A DNA stretch of 64,000 nt from Gautieria morchelliformis (taxonomy: Eukaryota; Basidiomycota; Agaricomycetes; Gomphales; Gomphaceae), in the NCBI GenBank assembly GCA_015179125.1, contig WHVA01000098.1, positions 1 through 64,000 on the forward strand, given 5' to 3'. The notes beneath the pieces were generated by a model that was not told the DNA's origin, made no database searches, and saw nothing but the letters and a program-made list of their open reading frames with translations. The position numbers and the translations under genes are program-made. Shown one piece after another: positions 30,891 to 40,475 of the stretch. Numbering within the stretch: the first letter of the stretch is position 1; every line of letters starts with the position of its first letter.

Positions 30891-31330
30891 TCCGATGTAT
30901 GGGGACCTGCCCAGATCAAGGGACCGTCACGTGAAAAATACTTTTATTCTTCACGGACATCAAATCGAGGTACACTGTAATCTATTTCGGGAGTGCCAAA
31001 GATGAAGCGCTCAAGCACTTCAAGACGTACAAAGCATTCCTCGAGACCCAAACAGGTCAGAAACTGAAGAAGTTTCGCTCAGATAATGGAGGGGAATATG
31101 TCAATAAAAGCTTCAAGGAATTTTGTGCAAAACATGGCACTATCATGGAGACCACAGCTCCATACTCCCCAGCCCAGAATGGAATTGCCGAACGACTCAA
31201 CCGGACCTTACTCGAGCATGCATGGGCGATGATATTCACCAAGAACCTGCCAAAAATACTCTGGCCTGAGGCCGTGGCTTATGTGTGTTATATCAGAAAT
31301 TGATCACCCACGTGAGCGCTTGGAGATGAC
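30830..31330 (+). pseudogene. copia-2 integrase
   Basis: Contains LTVSDVWGPAQIKG (first Asp), KKFRSDNGGEYVNKSFKEF (second Asp) and APYSPAQNGIAERLNRTLLE (Glu), the DDE core of copia integrase. A frameshift near 30950 and stops at about 31301 and 31316 break it. Confidence 0.8.
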
Positions 31331-31408
31331 GCGGCGCCGTTCCAGGCACTATTCGGCAAGAAGCCGAACATAGCACGTCTAGAGGAATTCAGGACAAACT
31401 GCTGGGTT

Positions 31409-32737
31409 ATGGTGCCGGATCAACGTCGAGCTAAACTTGATCCAAAGGCAGAAGAACATCTATTCGTTGGAGTAGCTGAACATGCAAAAGCCTGGAGGTA
31501 TTACAATAAAGCCTCAAAGCACATTCAAATCTCAAGAAATATCACATTCGATGAAAATGACAATAAACTCTATCCTATCCCGGATAACGACGATGACGGC
31601 ACTACTACGGCACCGCTCGAGGGGGAGCACTCACCGTGTGAGCATGTGCCGGACCCGATCCCATCTACCCCGCAGACGTCATCACCCCAGATGATGCCTG
31701 TCCCTGATCCACCTGAACAAGCACCAGCTCCACAGATTCGACGGAGCACATGTATCACTCAAAGGCCGGATTACCGGAAGCTGAATGATTCAGGACGCAC
31801 CGAGCAGGCTTACATAATGAGAGAAATTGTTACTGAACCTGAGAATTACAGAGCTGCGGTATCAAGTGATGATGCGCTGATCTGGGAAAAAGTGATGGAA
31901 ATTGAAATGGACCAATATAAGATGCTAGGAACATGGGAATTAACAGAACTACCACCTCGACGAGTAGCTATCGGTTGCCGATGGGTATACGCTGTCAAAA
32001 CGCAACTGGATGGACAATTTGATAAAGCCAAAGCGAGGGTTGTGGCTCAGGGATTCACACAGAGGCCAGGGATGGATTATTATGAAATAACTTCACCTGT
32101 GGTCAAGTTCGACTCACTATGTGTTCTATTAGCCATCGCAAACACACTCGATTGGGAAATCGAAATGATGGATGTCAAAGGCACCTATCTCAACTCAACC
32201 ATAGATGAGGAGATCTACATGCGTCAGCCCGACGGTTTTGATGACGGGTCTGGACGCGTTCTAAGAATACACAGAGCTCTCTATGGACTCAAGCAATCGG
32301 GACGAGCTTGGCATCAGCGCTTACGTAAATCACTACTCGATCTCAGCTTTCATCAAAGTACAGCCGATGAATGCATCTACATCAGACAAGATAAGGACTC
32401 AATTGAAGTCATATCAGTATACATGGACGACTTCGGACTATTTGCTGATTCCAAAGGAGGGATGGTTAAGCTCAAGGGGGAGCTTCATGGAAAATTCCCT
32501 TTAACAGATTTAGGAGAAATGAAGAAAATCTTGGGAATTAGAGTTGAGAGGAATAGGGATGAGGGAACACTGACTATGTCTCAAGGACATTACATCGACA
32601 TCCTCGATCGATTCAACATGGCTACGGCTCATTCCGTATCTACACCTCTACATAAAATGATCAAGCTCACAATGCCTATGGACTCAACGGGTCCAACTAC
32701 CGAAGTACCCTATGCTAAAGCAAGGTGGATGCTCACA
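31409..32737 (+). pseudogene. copia-2 reverse transcriptase
   Basis: Reads VMEIEMDQYKMLGTWELTEL, GCRWVYAVKTQLDGQFDKAK, ARVVAQGFTQRPGMDYYEI, MMDVKGTYLNSTIDEEIYMR, RALYGLKQSGRAWHQRLRK, VYMDDFGLFADS (catalytic MDD) and FPLTDLGEMKKILGIRV. Thr replaces Ala in the usual VKGAYLN. The frame is cut near 32737 by an AT-rich insertion and resumes at 33189. Confidence 0.85.
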
Positions 32738-33188
32738 ACTTTTTATTACCTGTAGCTTCACCCATTTTATTCTCAAATTATAGCAAAGAAGAGGATGAAA
32801 GTACATGCCAATCTTATTGTTGGGATATAAATAAATTTTCTTTTGTCCCTCCCCGAGCGGCGGCTCTGCCGACGAGAACGCCGATCCTTATTTTTACACC
32901 TCTTCTTATTTTTTCTACCCACTTTTAATATACACTATATCATTATAACTATTCATATATATTACAAATATCTAGACAACTACTATTACTCCATATGGTA
33001 GTCTAATACTCTCTCATATGTATATATATCTTCGAGATGTTTAAATATATACAGAATCATCTAATAACATCTATTATTCTCCTTATAAATATTACTATAT
33101 ATTCCTATATGTTGTTATTAATACTCTTATAGTATATATTATATACTCATATATGCTGTATTACATAACCATTATGAATATCCTCCCA
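32738..33188. mobile_element. AT-rich element inserted in copia-2
   Basis: About 450 bp splits the copia-2 frame between AAAGCA and ATTGGATCG. The ends read GGTGGATGC and, complemented from the right, GGAGGATATTC; CAA is found at both edges. Inside is a GC island CCCCGAGCGGCGGCTCTGCC (about 32849-32868) followed by TATA-rich DNA. A related copy in inverted orientation is at 62060-62410. It has no coding and could be a MITE-like element. Confidence 0.6.
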
Positions 33189-33853
33189 ATTGGATCGTTA
33201 ATGTATGCGGCACTCAGCATGTGACCTGATTTGGATTTTACTGTACAACACTTAAGTCAATTCACTACTACTTACGGAGCCGAGCACTGGACGGCGATCA
33301 AGCATGCGCTCAGGTACCTCAAGGGGTCACATGACGATGGCATAACCTTCCGACGAGATGCTGGTCTCAACCTGGAAATATTCGTTAACTCAGACTATGC
33401 TAATAGAAACGATGCACTGTCTATTAGTGGCTATGTAGCTATACTAGGAGGGGGAGCCATCGCATGGAGCTCGAAGAAGCAGTGAACGATTGTGTTATCT
33501 ACTACGGAGGCCGAATACATGGCACTCACCGAGGGTGCCAAGCAATTGATCTGGCTGAGGCACTTCATCGAGGAGCTAGAAATAGATCAAACCCAGCCCA
33601 CGTCACTTCGATCAGACAATCTAGGCGCCATCACACTATCACATGACGCAACATACCACGCGCGTACCAAACATATCAACGTCGCATATCATTTCATCTG
33701 TGAGAAAGTGGCCTCTCATGAGGCATCACTTACGTACGTACCGACGAAGGAGAACGTAGCAGACATATTTACGAAGGGACTGGACTTACACCAACATAGG
33801 TATTTATTAGGGAAATTAGGATTTTGCAGGAGGGACTTCTTGCTGAGGGGGAG
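33189..33853 (+). pseudogene. copia-2 RNase H
   Basis: Reads GSLMYAALS, a TGA at about 33220 where CGA (Arg of TRPDL) is expected, FTVQHLSQFTTTYGAEHW, AIKHALRYLKGSHDD, FVNSDYANRNDALSISGYV, GAIAWSSKKQ, a TGA, then VLSTTEAEYMALTEGAKQLI, RSDNLGAITLSHDATYHA and KENVADIFTKGLDL. All the landmarks of copia RNase H are present, with two stops. Confidence 0.85.
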
Positions 33854-34076
33854 TGTTAGTAATCGGGACGATGGTACGGCCGAGGCAGAGCCGGCACGCA
33901 CTTAGCCGGAAGTTCGAGAACGCTCTCAACTCCGGGATGCTGGTGCACCGGCACAGCATCGGCACAGCATCAGCTCGAAGGATTAGTAATATAGGAACAT
34001 CATATTTAGTATATAAGGACAGACGATCTTGTGTAGATCGTAGAATAATAGTTTATTATAACTCCTTCGTTCCACA

Positions 34077-34503
34077 CTACAGACTGTCCATAGCAGAAGG
34101 GCCATTGCGTGCAGGCTGATAGGTGTTATTCCTATTAGTGAATCTTTATTTGGCTGCCCCAGAGAGGCTCGAACTCTTGACCTTCCAATTAACAATAAAG
34201 ATTCATTAATAGGAATAACACCTATCAGCCTACACGCAACGGCCCTTCTGCTATGGACAGTCTGTGGTGCAGTCATTCGAGGCTGGGACTGATCTGTGAC
34301 TATAACTGTGAGTGTGACTTCTTCTGATGTGACACGTGTGACGTGACCGTGACCAGTGGCGATGTCCTGTGACAAGGCCTCGACTGGGTTGCCCGAAAAG
34401 AGGGGACTTGACTTGACTTAAGACTAGAGAGAAACTTGACTTGAGTGTAGACTGAAACTGAACTTGAACTTGATTATTGTACAGACAGACTGAGCCTTTA
34501 TAT
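34077..34503. repeat. LTR-C palindrome around a tRNA half
   Basis: The left arm is 34077-34150 (continuing outward, before the hAT and copia-2 insertions, as 29975-29998 and about 23940-24135). The right arm is 34194-34503. The arms are reverse complements with scattered mismatches, so the original arm length is about 300 bp. The right arm ends at the TATA motif (TTTATAT at 34497-34503). The centre, 34151-34193, is a 43-bp tRNA-like sequence. This is an LTR joined to an inverted copy of its own R-U5 part, a form not made by normal integration. Confidence 0.75.
34151..34193 (-). tRNA. tRNA-Asn(GUU) 3' half incl. CCA (pseudo)
   Basis: On the minus strand the 43 bases start GTTAATTGGA (anticodon GTT at positions 34-36, then the 3' anticodon stem), continue AGGTC (variable arm), AAGAG-TTCGAGC-CTCTC (T arm with consensus loop), TGGGGCA (3' acceptor strand), G and CCA. 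From base 34 to base 76 a standard tRNA has exactly 43 nt. The 5' half is absent. CCA is added after transcription in eukaryotes, so its presence indicates copying from a mature tRNA. It is not a functional gene. Confidence 0.7.
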
Positions 34504-34531
34504 CTGATGCCCGAGAGTCTCGATACTAGTC
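34504..34531. other. junction LTR-C / BTB-2 unit
   Basis: At 34504 sequence switches from LTR-C to CTGATGCCCGAGAGTCTCGA, which matches 37357 and 11232 downstream of the other BTB stops. The ligase tail present left of BTB-1 and BTB-3 is missing here. Confidence 0.5.
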
Positions 34532-35622
34532 CTAGGTCGTGGCTATGCTTCTCGCATGCTCCTGACGCAGTTCTTCCCAATTAGGAAGTCCAAAAGTCTG
34601 GGGGAGCGTGTTCCATATGTCCTCCCTACCCTTCTTCTCTCGGGTCGACCATGATGCTACACAACTCGAGCACGGCGTAATCTCCCGGAGATTGGGCAAT
34701 GGTGAGCCTACCGTGGTTTCACCATACCGTGCCAGCAAATTAAAAAGTTTCCACTGCTCCATGGCGTCGCTTCTGACCGCGTAGAAGGCAGTATCCAACC
34801 AGCACATGCGCAAACTGTCATTACATGCGCCCTGCTTACAGTGTGTTGCCCGAGACATGACGGTGGTGCGTCGGATGCGCAAGGTAGAATCACGTAGCCT
34901 CTTCCAACCAAAGAGCGCGATGCGTCTATCCGCTTCAGACAAATGAATGGGCTTGTCGTTATGGGAAGCTCCATCGACGAGCTTCTCGAAACCTTGGTTA
35001 CAAGCCAGGTAAAATGCCCAAGGCAAAAAGTAGGGGATTTGGCACTCGCGGAAGAGCGAAACTAACGCGAACGGATGTGGAGGATCGTCCCCAAAAACTT
35101 TCTTGTAACACTCTTTGTTCCCGATTTCGTCGAACTTAGTCGGTATTATGCGGCTGAAGTGCTCGATCGCTTGTCGGCGCAGCGGCTCTACCATGTACTT
35201 TGTTGCGAGTCGAAGAATTGCAGCCGCAAATTGGAAGGACGTCGGTTGATGGTGATGGAAAGACCTGGACTTTAAGTAAAGAGGATGATGGCAATGCGAT
35301 TGGAAGATGCTCACTGCAAGCCCATGGTCGCGCTAAAAAAAAAGGCCAGGTCTTCAGCATCATCCGTCAAACGAACGACGGGGCATCCGTCATATGTTTC
35401 GGAATTCGGTGGCTGACACTGCGATAGGGAGGCCATTCCGCTGAACACCTCCGAATGCTTTGACAGCAACCCAGGATATACTCGAAAGAGCGTGTTATCG
35501 GCTAGGAAAAGCATGGTTCCGTCTGGCATGTAAAGCTCAGGGTGATGCTTCCAGTCGCGCGATTGGTGCTGATTGGTATCAGTACGGGACCGTTTCCCTG
35601 GTGGCGACGATGGTTCTGTCAT
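34532..35622 (-). CDS. BTB/POZ domain protein, copy 2
   Basis: Exons 35622-35315 and 35264-34532 flank a 50-bp intron (GTGAGC...TCCAG) and give 346 residues starting MTEPSSPPGKRS. It has the same BTB core as copy 1 (HHPELYMPDGTMLFLADNTL, LTDDAEDLAFFFSA) and C-terminal region (HPFALVSLFRECQIPYFLP, CKQGACNDSLRMCWLDTAF). It lacks a short segment in the N-terminal tail relative to copy 1. Both exons are open and splice sites are kept. Loss of its downstream ligase copy may have changed its 3' end. Function is inferred only from the fold. Confidence 0.85.
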
Positions 35623-36505
35623 ATTCAAGTTTCGGTATCTGTTGGCAGTACTAATCCATGCAACAAGTGAATTCACGGGCAACTTCATGACTCACCTGGC
35701 CGTCAGATCTGGGTCAGGAGACCAGGGTAGAGTGTCTCAATATTCAATGCTCCAGCTCACTGTACAGTATATTTAAAGATACACTTCAGGCAATACTGTA
35801 CCTAGCTGTCCTCGAAATATGGGACTATAACCGAAAGCTATGTTAAAACTGCTGTGCGCATCATTACAGTACGTACAGCCTTACAGTAAGTACAGCGGCT
35901 CGAGTGTTTGTGTGTCCCTTCGCGAGATCGGCTGGGGCTAGCACCTGAATTTCGGCCACACGTTGACTGTTGTTATATACACCGCGTTTGAGAGGGTCAA
36001 ATTTGCCGTCCAAGTAAATGAGCTCAGCCTTGGATATTTAGCGCCGTCGAGTCAAGTTACAGATTGATTATTTCAAGGATTTTAGCTCCCTGACATTTAA
36101 TTGAGTTCGAAAGTTAGCTACGCTCAACCATACGAAGTATATTCGTCCACGTTTGTCCCACTTCGCACACAGCTCATGAGAGCAAATATATCCTCCGACC
36201 TACCACGAAGAGATGGTTCCAAGCGATTCTTTAATCAGATTCATATCCAAATAATGTACTTGAGGATCCAAGTCTTACAAGATGTCGCACGTCGAGGGAT
36301 TAATTGATTAAGTTTGAAAACTTCTCGTCGAACTCAAGGTTCCGGTTGTGGTGAGTCAGTAATGGGTCACGGCCCGATGATTTGACATTCAGAAATACAT
36401 CAAAATGTCATGGTCAGACCCCTCCCAACATCACACTGTCAGCCTTCCTGCAAACGCTGTGAGCCACTCACTTTAAGTCGGCGTGGGCCTGGAGGACTTA
36501 CATTA
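35623..36505 (-). promoter_or_regulatory. upstream region of BTB-2
   Basis: The region has a TATATTTAAA motif at about 35767 and is shared with BTB-3 almost throughout. It passes into a truncated mL40 end at 36506. The two-way similarity with 12375-13065 and 38477-39540 marks the duplicated unit. No genes are visible. Confidence 0.55.
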
Positions 36506-36677
36506 TATGACCCGGACAGTCAGTGGTTTCCAGTCATGATTCCATCCACTCCTCGGAGGAGTATCCGTCGGAATTCTCATCTCTCGCGGGAAAAGTCCAC
36601 GTATTCTTCCCTCTACAGCCAGCCTTTCCGTCCCACGAAGGGTTTTCAGCAGCGCAACCTCAGGCTCCGCCTCCGTA
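36506..36677 (-). pseudogene. mL40 3' fragment (duplicate)
   Basis: On the minus strand it reads EVALLKTLRGTERLAVEGRI, GLFPREMRIPTDTPPRSGWN and stops, the last 55 or so residues of the mitochondrial ribosomal protein encoded intact at 39605-40180. Upstream it is replaced, at the word CTCCGTACGA, by ligase sequence. It has no start and is a duplication scar. Confidence 0.85.
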
Positions 36678-37151
36678 CGAGGCGCGTGTCACAGGTTATG
36701 AGCCTGGCAAAGGAAAGAATAAAGGTTTGACCGGCTCCCTCAAGTGCGTTATGGAATCGGGCAAGGCACGTACATTCTAGCAAAAGCTGTCGTATCGTCA
36801 CAAGGGTTGATCTTATGTAACCCCCCAGAAATTCAATGTCGGGACAGGACTCTCAGACAAACAGAGGAAGAACCCTCCTAGAGTCGTGTCTATTATCGTA
36901 TATCGTTTCCAGGAACTCACCAGAGACGGGGTGCCTAGGTATGTATCTGGACATTTCCCCCTGTCGTTCCCTTGGGAAAGTTTCATCTCCCCAAGGGGAA
37001 ATTGTACGGGATGTGGCGTGCCAGCATTCATTCCGTCTTCTTGCTTAGGTTTCCCAGTTTCATTGGCGAGGCGGCGGATAAAACAGACCCAAAAGACGCG
37101 GAAGTGCCTGAACATCGCAAAGCTGGTGTCGCAGGACCCAGTGATCTCTGA
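36678..37151 (+). pseudogene. DNA ligase 3' fragment (duplicate)
   Basis: It carries the end of the SWIM-ligase gene: GYEPGKGKNKGLTGSLKCVM ESGK, the GC-donor intron (GCACGT...CCCCCAG), KFNVGTGLSDKQR with VGSIIVYR-like sequence, a second intron, and FPSFIGEAADKTDPKDAEVP to the stop at 37151. All upstream exons are missing, and the left edge is fused to the mL40 fragment. Conserved splice sites show that it derives from 10580-11051. It cannot encode a ligase. Confidence 0.85.
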
Positions 37152-37385
37152 CAAGTCAGGGGACGTTGGTCGACACTTTATGCGGATTTCTGATCCAAAG
37201 GTTACCATTAAGCGGCAGTTTCTCTTTTAGGTACGGTCGTTTTTCCGAGAGGACTATTCGAATATACATGGCTCCGTTGTAAGAACACCTGGAATAGCAT
37301 CTATACCGTTCGTGGTACAAGCATGTATAAATGATCAAAAAAGTGCCGATACATGTCTGATGTCCGAGAGTCTCGATACTAGATG

Positions 37386-38476
37386 CTAGGTCGTGGCTAT
37401 GCTTCTCGCATGCTCCTGACGCAGTTCTTCCCAATTAGGAAGTCCAAAAGTCTGGGGGAGCGTGTTCCATACCCCCACCCTGCCCTTCTTCTCTAGGATC
37501 GACCATGATGCTACACAACTCGAGCAGGGCGTAATCTCCGGGAGATTGGGCAATGGTGTGCCTACCGTGTTTGCATCATACCGTTCCAGCAAACCAAAAG
37601 GTTTCCACTGCTCCATGGCGTCGCTTCTGACCCCGTGGAAGGCAGTATTCAACCAGCACATGCGCAAACTGTCATTACATGCGCCCTGCTTACAGTTCAT
37701 TTCCCGAGACATAACGGTGGAGCGTCGGATGTGCAGAGTAGTATCATATAGCTTCTTCCAGCCAAGGAGAGCGATGCATCTATCGGCTTCAGACAAATGA
37801 ATGGGCTTGTCGTTATGGGAAGCTCCACCGACGAGCTTGTCGAAACCTTGGTTACAAGCCAGGTAAAATGCCCAAGGCAAAAAGTAGGGGATTTGGCACT
37901 CGCGGAAGAGCGAAACTAACGCGAACGGATGTGGAGGATCGTCCCCAAAAACTTTCTTGTAACATTCTCGCGTGTAGTCGAACTTAGTCGGTATTATGCG
38001 GCTGAAGTGCCCGATCGCTTGTCCGCGCAGCGGCGCTACCATGTACTTTGTTGCAAGTCGAAGAATGGCAGCCGCACATTGGAAGGACGTCGGTTGATGG
38101 TGATGGAAAGACCTGGACTTTAAGTAAAGAGGATGATGGCAATGCGATTGGAAGATGCTCACTGTAAGCCCATGGTCGCGCTAAGAAAAAAGGCCAGGTC
38201 TTCAGCATCATCCGTCAAACGAACGACGGGGCATCCGTCATATGTTCCGGAATTCGGTGGATGACACTCCGATAGGGAGGTCATTCCTCTGAACACCTCC
38301 GAATGCTTTGACAGCAACCCAGGATATACTCGAAAGAGCGTGTTATCGGCTAGGAAAAGCATGGTTCCGTCTGGCATGTAAAGTTCAGGGTGATGCTTCC
38401 AGTCGCACGCATTGGTATCGGTACGGGACCGTTTCGTCGGTGACGGTCTTGAGTCGGGAGACGATGGTTCTGTCAT
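37386..38476 (-). CDS. BTB/POZ domain protein, copy 3
   Basis: Exons 38476-38163 and 38112-37386 with a 50-bp intron give 346 residues starting MTEPSSPDSRPS. The BTB core is conserved (HHPELYMPDGTMLFLADNTL). A small in-frame deletion changes the usual KFDEIGNKECYKKVFG to KFDYTRECYKKVFG. The rest follows copies 1 and 2. The gene is convergent with the truncated ligase copy, so it keeps the ancestral neighbour on its 3' side and mL40 on its 5' side. Its 5' flank holds a solo LTR. Confidence 0.85.
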
Positions 38477-39604
38477 ATTTAAAGTTTCGATATCTGTTGG
38501 CAGTACCAATCCATGCAACAAGTGGATTCACGGGCAACTTCAGGACTCACCTGGCCGTCAGATCTGGGCCAGGAGACCAGGGTAGAGTTTGTCAATATTC
38601 AATATAATGCTCGAGCTCACTGTACAGTATATTTAAAGATACACTTCAGGCAATACTGTACCTAGCTGTCCTCGAAATATGTGACTATAACCGAAAGCTA
38701 TGTTAAACTGTGCGCATCATAGCACAGTAGTGACAGCCTTACAGTGAGTACAAGCCGAGTGTTTTGTGTGTCCTATAGGTCGAAGTAGAATAAAGTTCAG
38801 GTAGATTCGATAGTGAGTAGCGACATAACTAGCTGCCTTAAATACATAGGTCATATTCTAATTATAATTGCTTTGTCCTGCAGAGAACAAGGAGATCCTT
38901 GTTCTCTGCTGCGCTCCTTGTCCTCTCTACTCCTTTGACTACTCGCATTATCCAACATGTCCCTCCGCGAGATCGGCTGGGGCTAGCACCTGAATTTCGG
39001 CCACACGTTGACTCTTGCAATACACCGCGTTTGAGGGGGTCAAATTTGCCGTCCAAGTAGCCCAGCCGGGTATTTAGCGCGCGCCCCTTCAAGTGGATTT
39101 ACCCAACACACCGAACACCTGGCTAGTAGATCCGCCCCCATAAGTATCTCTAGGCCAGCAATCCAGATTTACCCAATACGCTAGATACACTGTTCAACTG
39201 CCTCATCAAGTATTTTAGCTCCCTGACATTTAATTAAGTTCGAAAGTTAGCTACACTTCAAATACCAAATCTATTCGTCCCCGTTTGCCCCACTCCGCAC
39301 ACAGCTCTGCATGATATATCACAGAGCAAATATATCCTCCGACCTACTACGAAGAGAGGGTTCCAAGTGATTCCTTAATCAGATTCATATTCATTGAGGA
39401 TCCAAGTCTTACGAAATGTCGCACGTCGAGTGATTAAGTTTGAAAACTCCTTGTCGAACCCAAGGTTATGGTGAGTCAGTAATGGGTCGTGATGATATTG
39501 ACATTCAGAAATACATCAAAATGTCATGGTCAGATCCCTCCCAACATCACCTGCAAACGCTGTCAGCCACTCATTTAGGTCGGCGTGGCCCTGGAGGACT
39601 TACA
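38477..39604 (-). promoter_or_regulatory. upstream region of BTB-3
   Basis: A TATATTTAAA motif lies near 38630. The region matches the flanks of BTB-1 and BTB-2 except for a 184-bp LTR at 38774-38957. After 39540 it reaches the 3' end of mL40. Confidence 0.5.
38774..38957 (-). mobile_element. small solo LTR in BTB-3 flank
   Basis: 184 bp absent from the matching BTB-2 flank, bounded by a TGTCC direct repeat (38769-38773, 38958-38962). On the minus strand it starts TGTTGGATAATGCGAG and ends CTTCGACCTATA, contains TATTTAAGG, and holds a perfect hairpin AGAGAACAAGGA/TCCTTGTTCTCT (38882-38907). Size, TG start and 5-bp duplication fit a copia-type solo LTR; the end is not the usual CA. Confidence 0.6.
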
Positions 39605-40180
39605 TTATATGACCCGGGTAGTCGGTGGTTTCCAGTCATGATTCCATCCACTCCTTGGAGGAGTATCCGTCGGAATTCTCATCTCTCGCGGGAAAAGTCC
39701 ACGTATCCTTCCCTCTACAGCCAGCCTTTCCGTCCCACGCAGGGTTTTCAGCAGCGCAACCTCCGCCTCCGTACGAATTCGGGGGTCCTCCGGCTTATTT
39801 GCCTCATGCGCGAGCCTCGGGTTGAGCCTGTCCAATTCGATCATCGCGTTCCGCATGGACTCGAACTTGCGCTCCAGCTCCGCCTGGCGATGCTGACGCT
39901 TGTGCCGGATATACAGCTTGAACGCACGTTCTATTATTTCGTGCGCCTGGATAGAAGGAATAGCCTTTCTTAGTGCCCGTAATGTATTTGGACGCCAGGA
40001 GCCTGTCGGCGTGGGCTTATTTCGGACATTGGGGGGGTACAGAGAGCGGCGGATTATCTCTAGCTTGGGATCGCCTTCACTACGACGACTGCTAGCATTG
40101 CGAATAGTCGTGGTGGGAGAAGAGCTCGGCGGCGGCCGCTGGGGATGTAACGAGGGCCGCAGACGAAAAAACAAGCTCAT
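39605..40180 (-). CDS. MRPL28: mitochondrial large-subunit protein mL40 (MRPL28)
   Basis: A single exon of 191 codons. The N-terminus MSLFFRLRPSLHPQR is Arg/Ser-rich and lacks acidic residues, as expected of a mitochondrial presequence. The body reads IIRRSLYPPNVRNKPTPTGS, RALRKAIPSIQAHEIIERAF, YIRHKRQHRQAELERKFESM and RGLFPREMRIPTDTPPRSGW, the fungal mL40/MRPL28 pattern. The protein is a structural part of the 54S mitochondrial ribosomal subunit. It is divergent from the AIF-like gene across 295 bp. A truncated 3' copy lies at 36506-36677. Confidence 0.85.
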   Translation of the reverse strand: MSLFFRLRPSLHPQRPPPSSSPTTTIRNASSRRSEGDPKLEIIRRSLYPPNVRNKPTPTGSWRPNTLRALRKAIPSIQAHEIIERAFKLYIRHKRQHRQAELERKFESMRNAMIELDRLNPRLAHEANKPEDPRIRTEAEVALLKTLRGTERLAVEGRIRGLFPREMRIPTDTPPRSGWNHDWKPPTTRVI

Positions 40181-40475
40181 TGCAGGTAAGCGCGCAATAC
40201 GATGTGGCGGTATTTGGGCGTATGGACGCGCCCCATCTGATCGCGGAAGGTCTATGACTAATAGACCACGGACCAGTGCCCGTAGTTATCTGATTAGATA
40301 TTTTCGCCGGTGTCACCGTCATGATGATCGCCTATTGGGAGCATACGTTGCCCATAATTATGAAGCCGATTCAATTTTGTGCCTAATTGCTGACCACAGT
40401 AGGCACGGTATAAAAGCCTGACGGTGTGGCACGCCTAACGATCAAAACGATCAAACGACCCAGCACTAACTCCCT
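40181..40475. promoter_or_regulatory. shared promoter, mL40 / AIF-like
   Basis: A 295-bp region separates two divergent genes for mitochondrial or redox proteins. It contains GGACGCGCCCC-type GC-rich words and no convincing TATA box. Shared control is plausible from position only. Confidence 0.4.

Larger units (their letters stand above)
29999..34076 (+). mobile_element. copia-2 LTR retrotransposon (broken)
   Basis: LTRs 29999-30218 (220 bp) and 33854-34076 (223 bp) run TGTTAGTAATCGGGA to TCCTTCGTTCCACA and are flanked by a perfect CTACA duplication (29994-29998, 34077-34081). The primer site GGTTATGGGCCCCG follows the 5' LTR, and GAGGGGGAG precedes the 3' LTR. Coding order is gag, integrase, RT, RNase H. 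The LTRs differ at only a handful of sites. It was inserted into the LTR-C tail 24 bp from the hAT element. Confidence 0.9.

Noticed and set aside
34151-34193. Functional tRNA gene
   Set aside because: Only the 3' half is present, CCA is encoded, and there is no box A or 5' acceptor strand.
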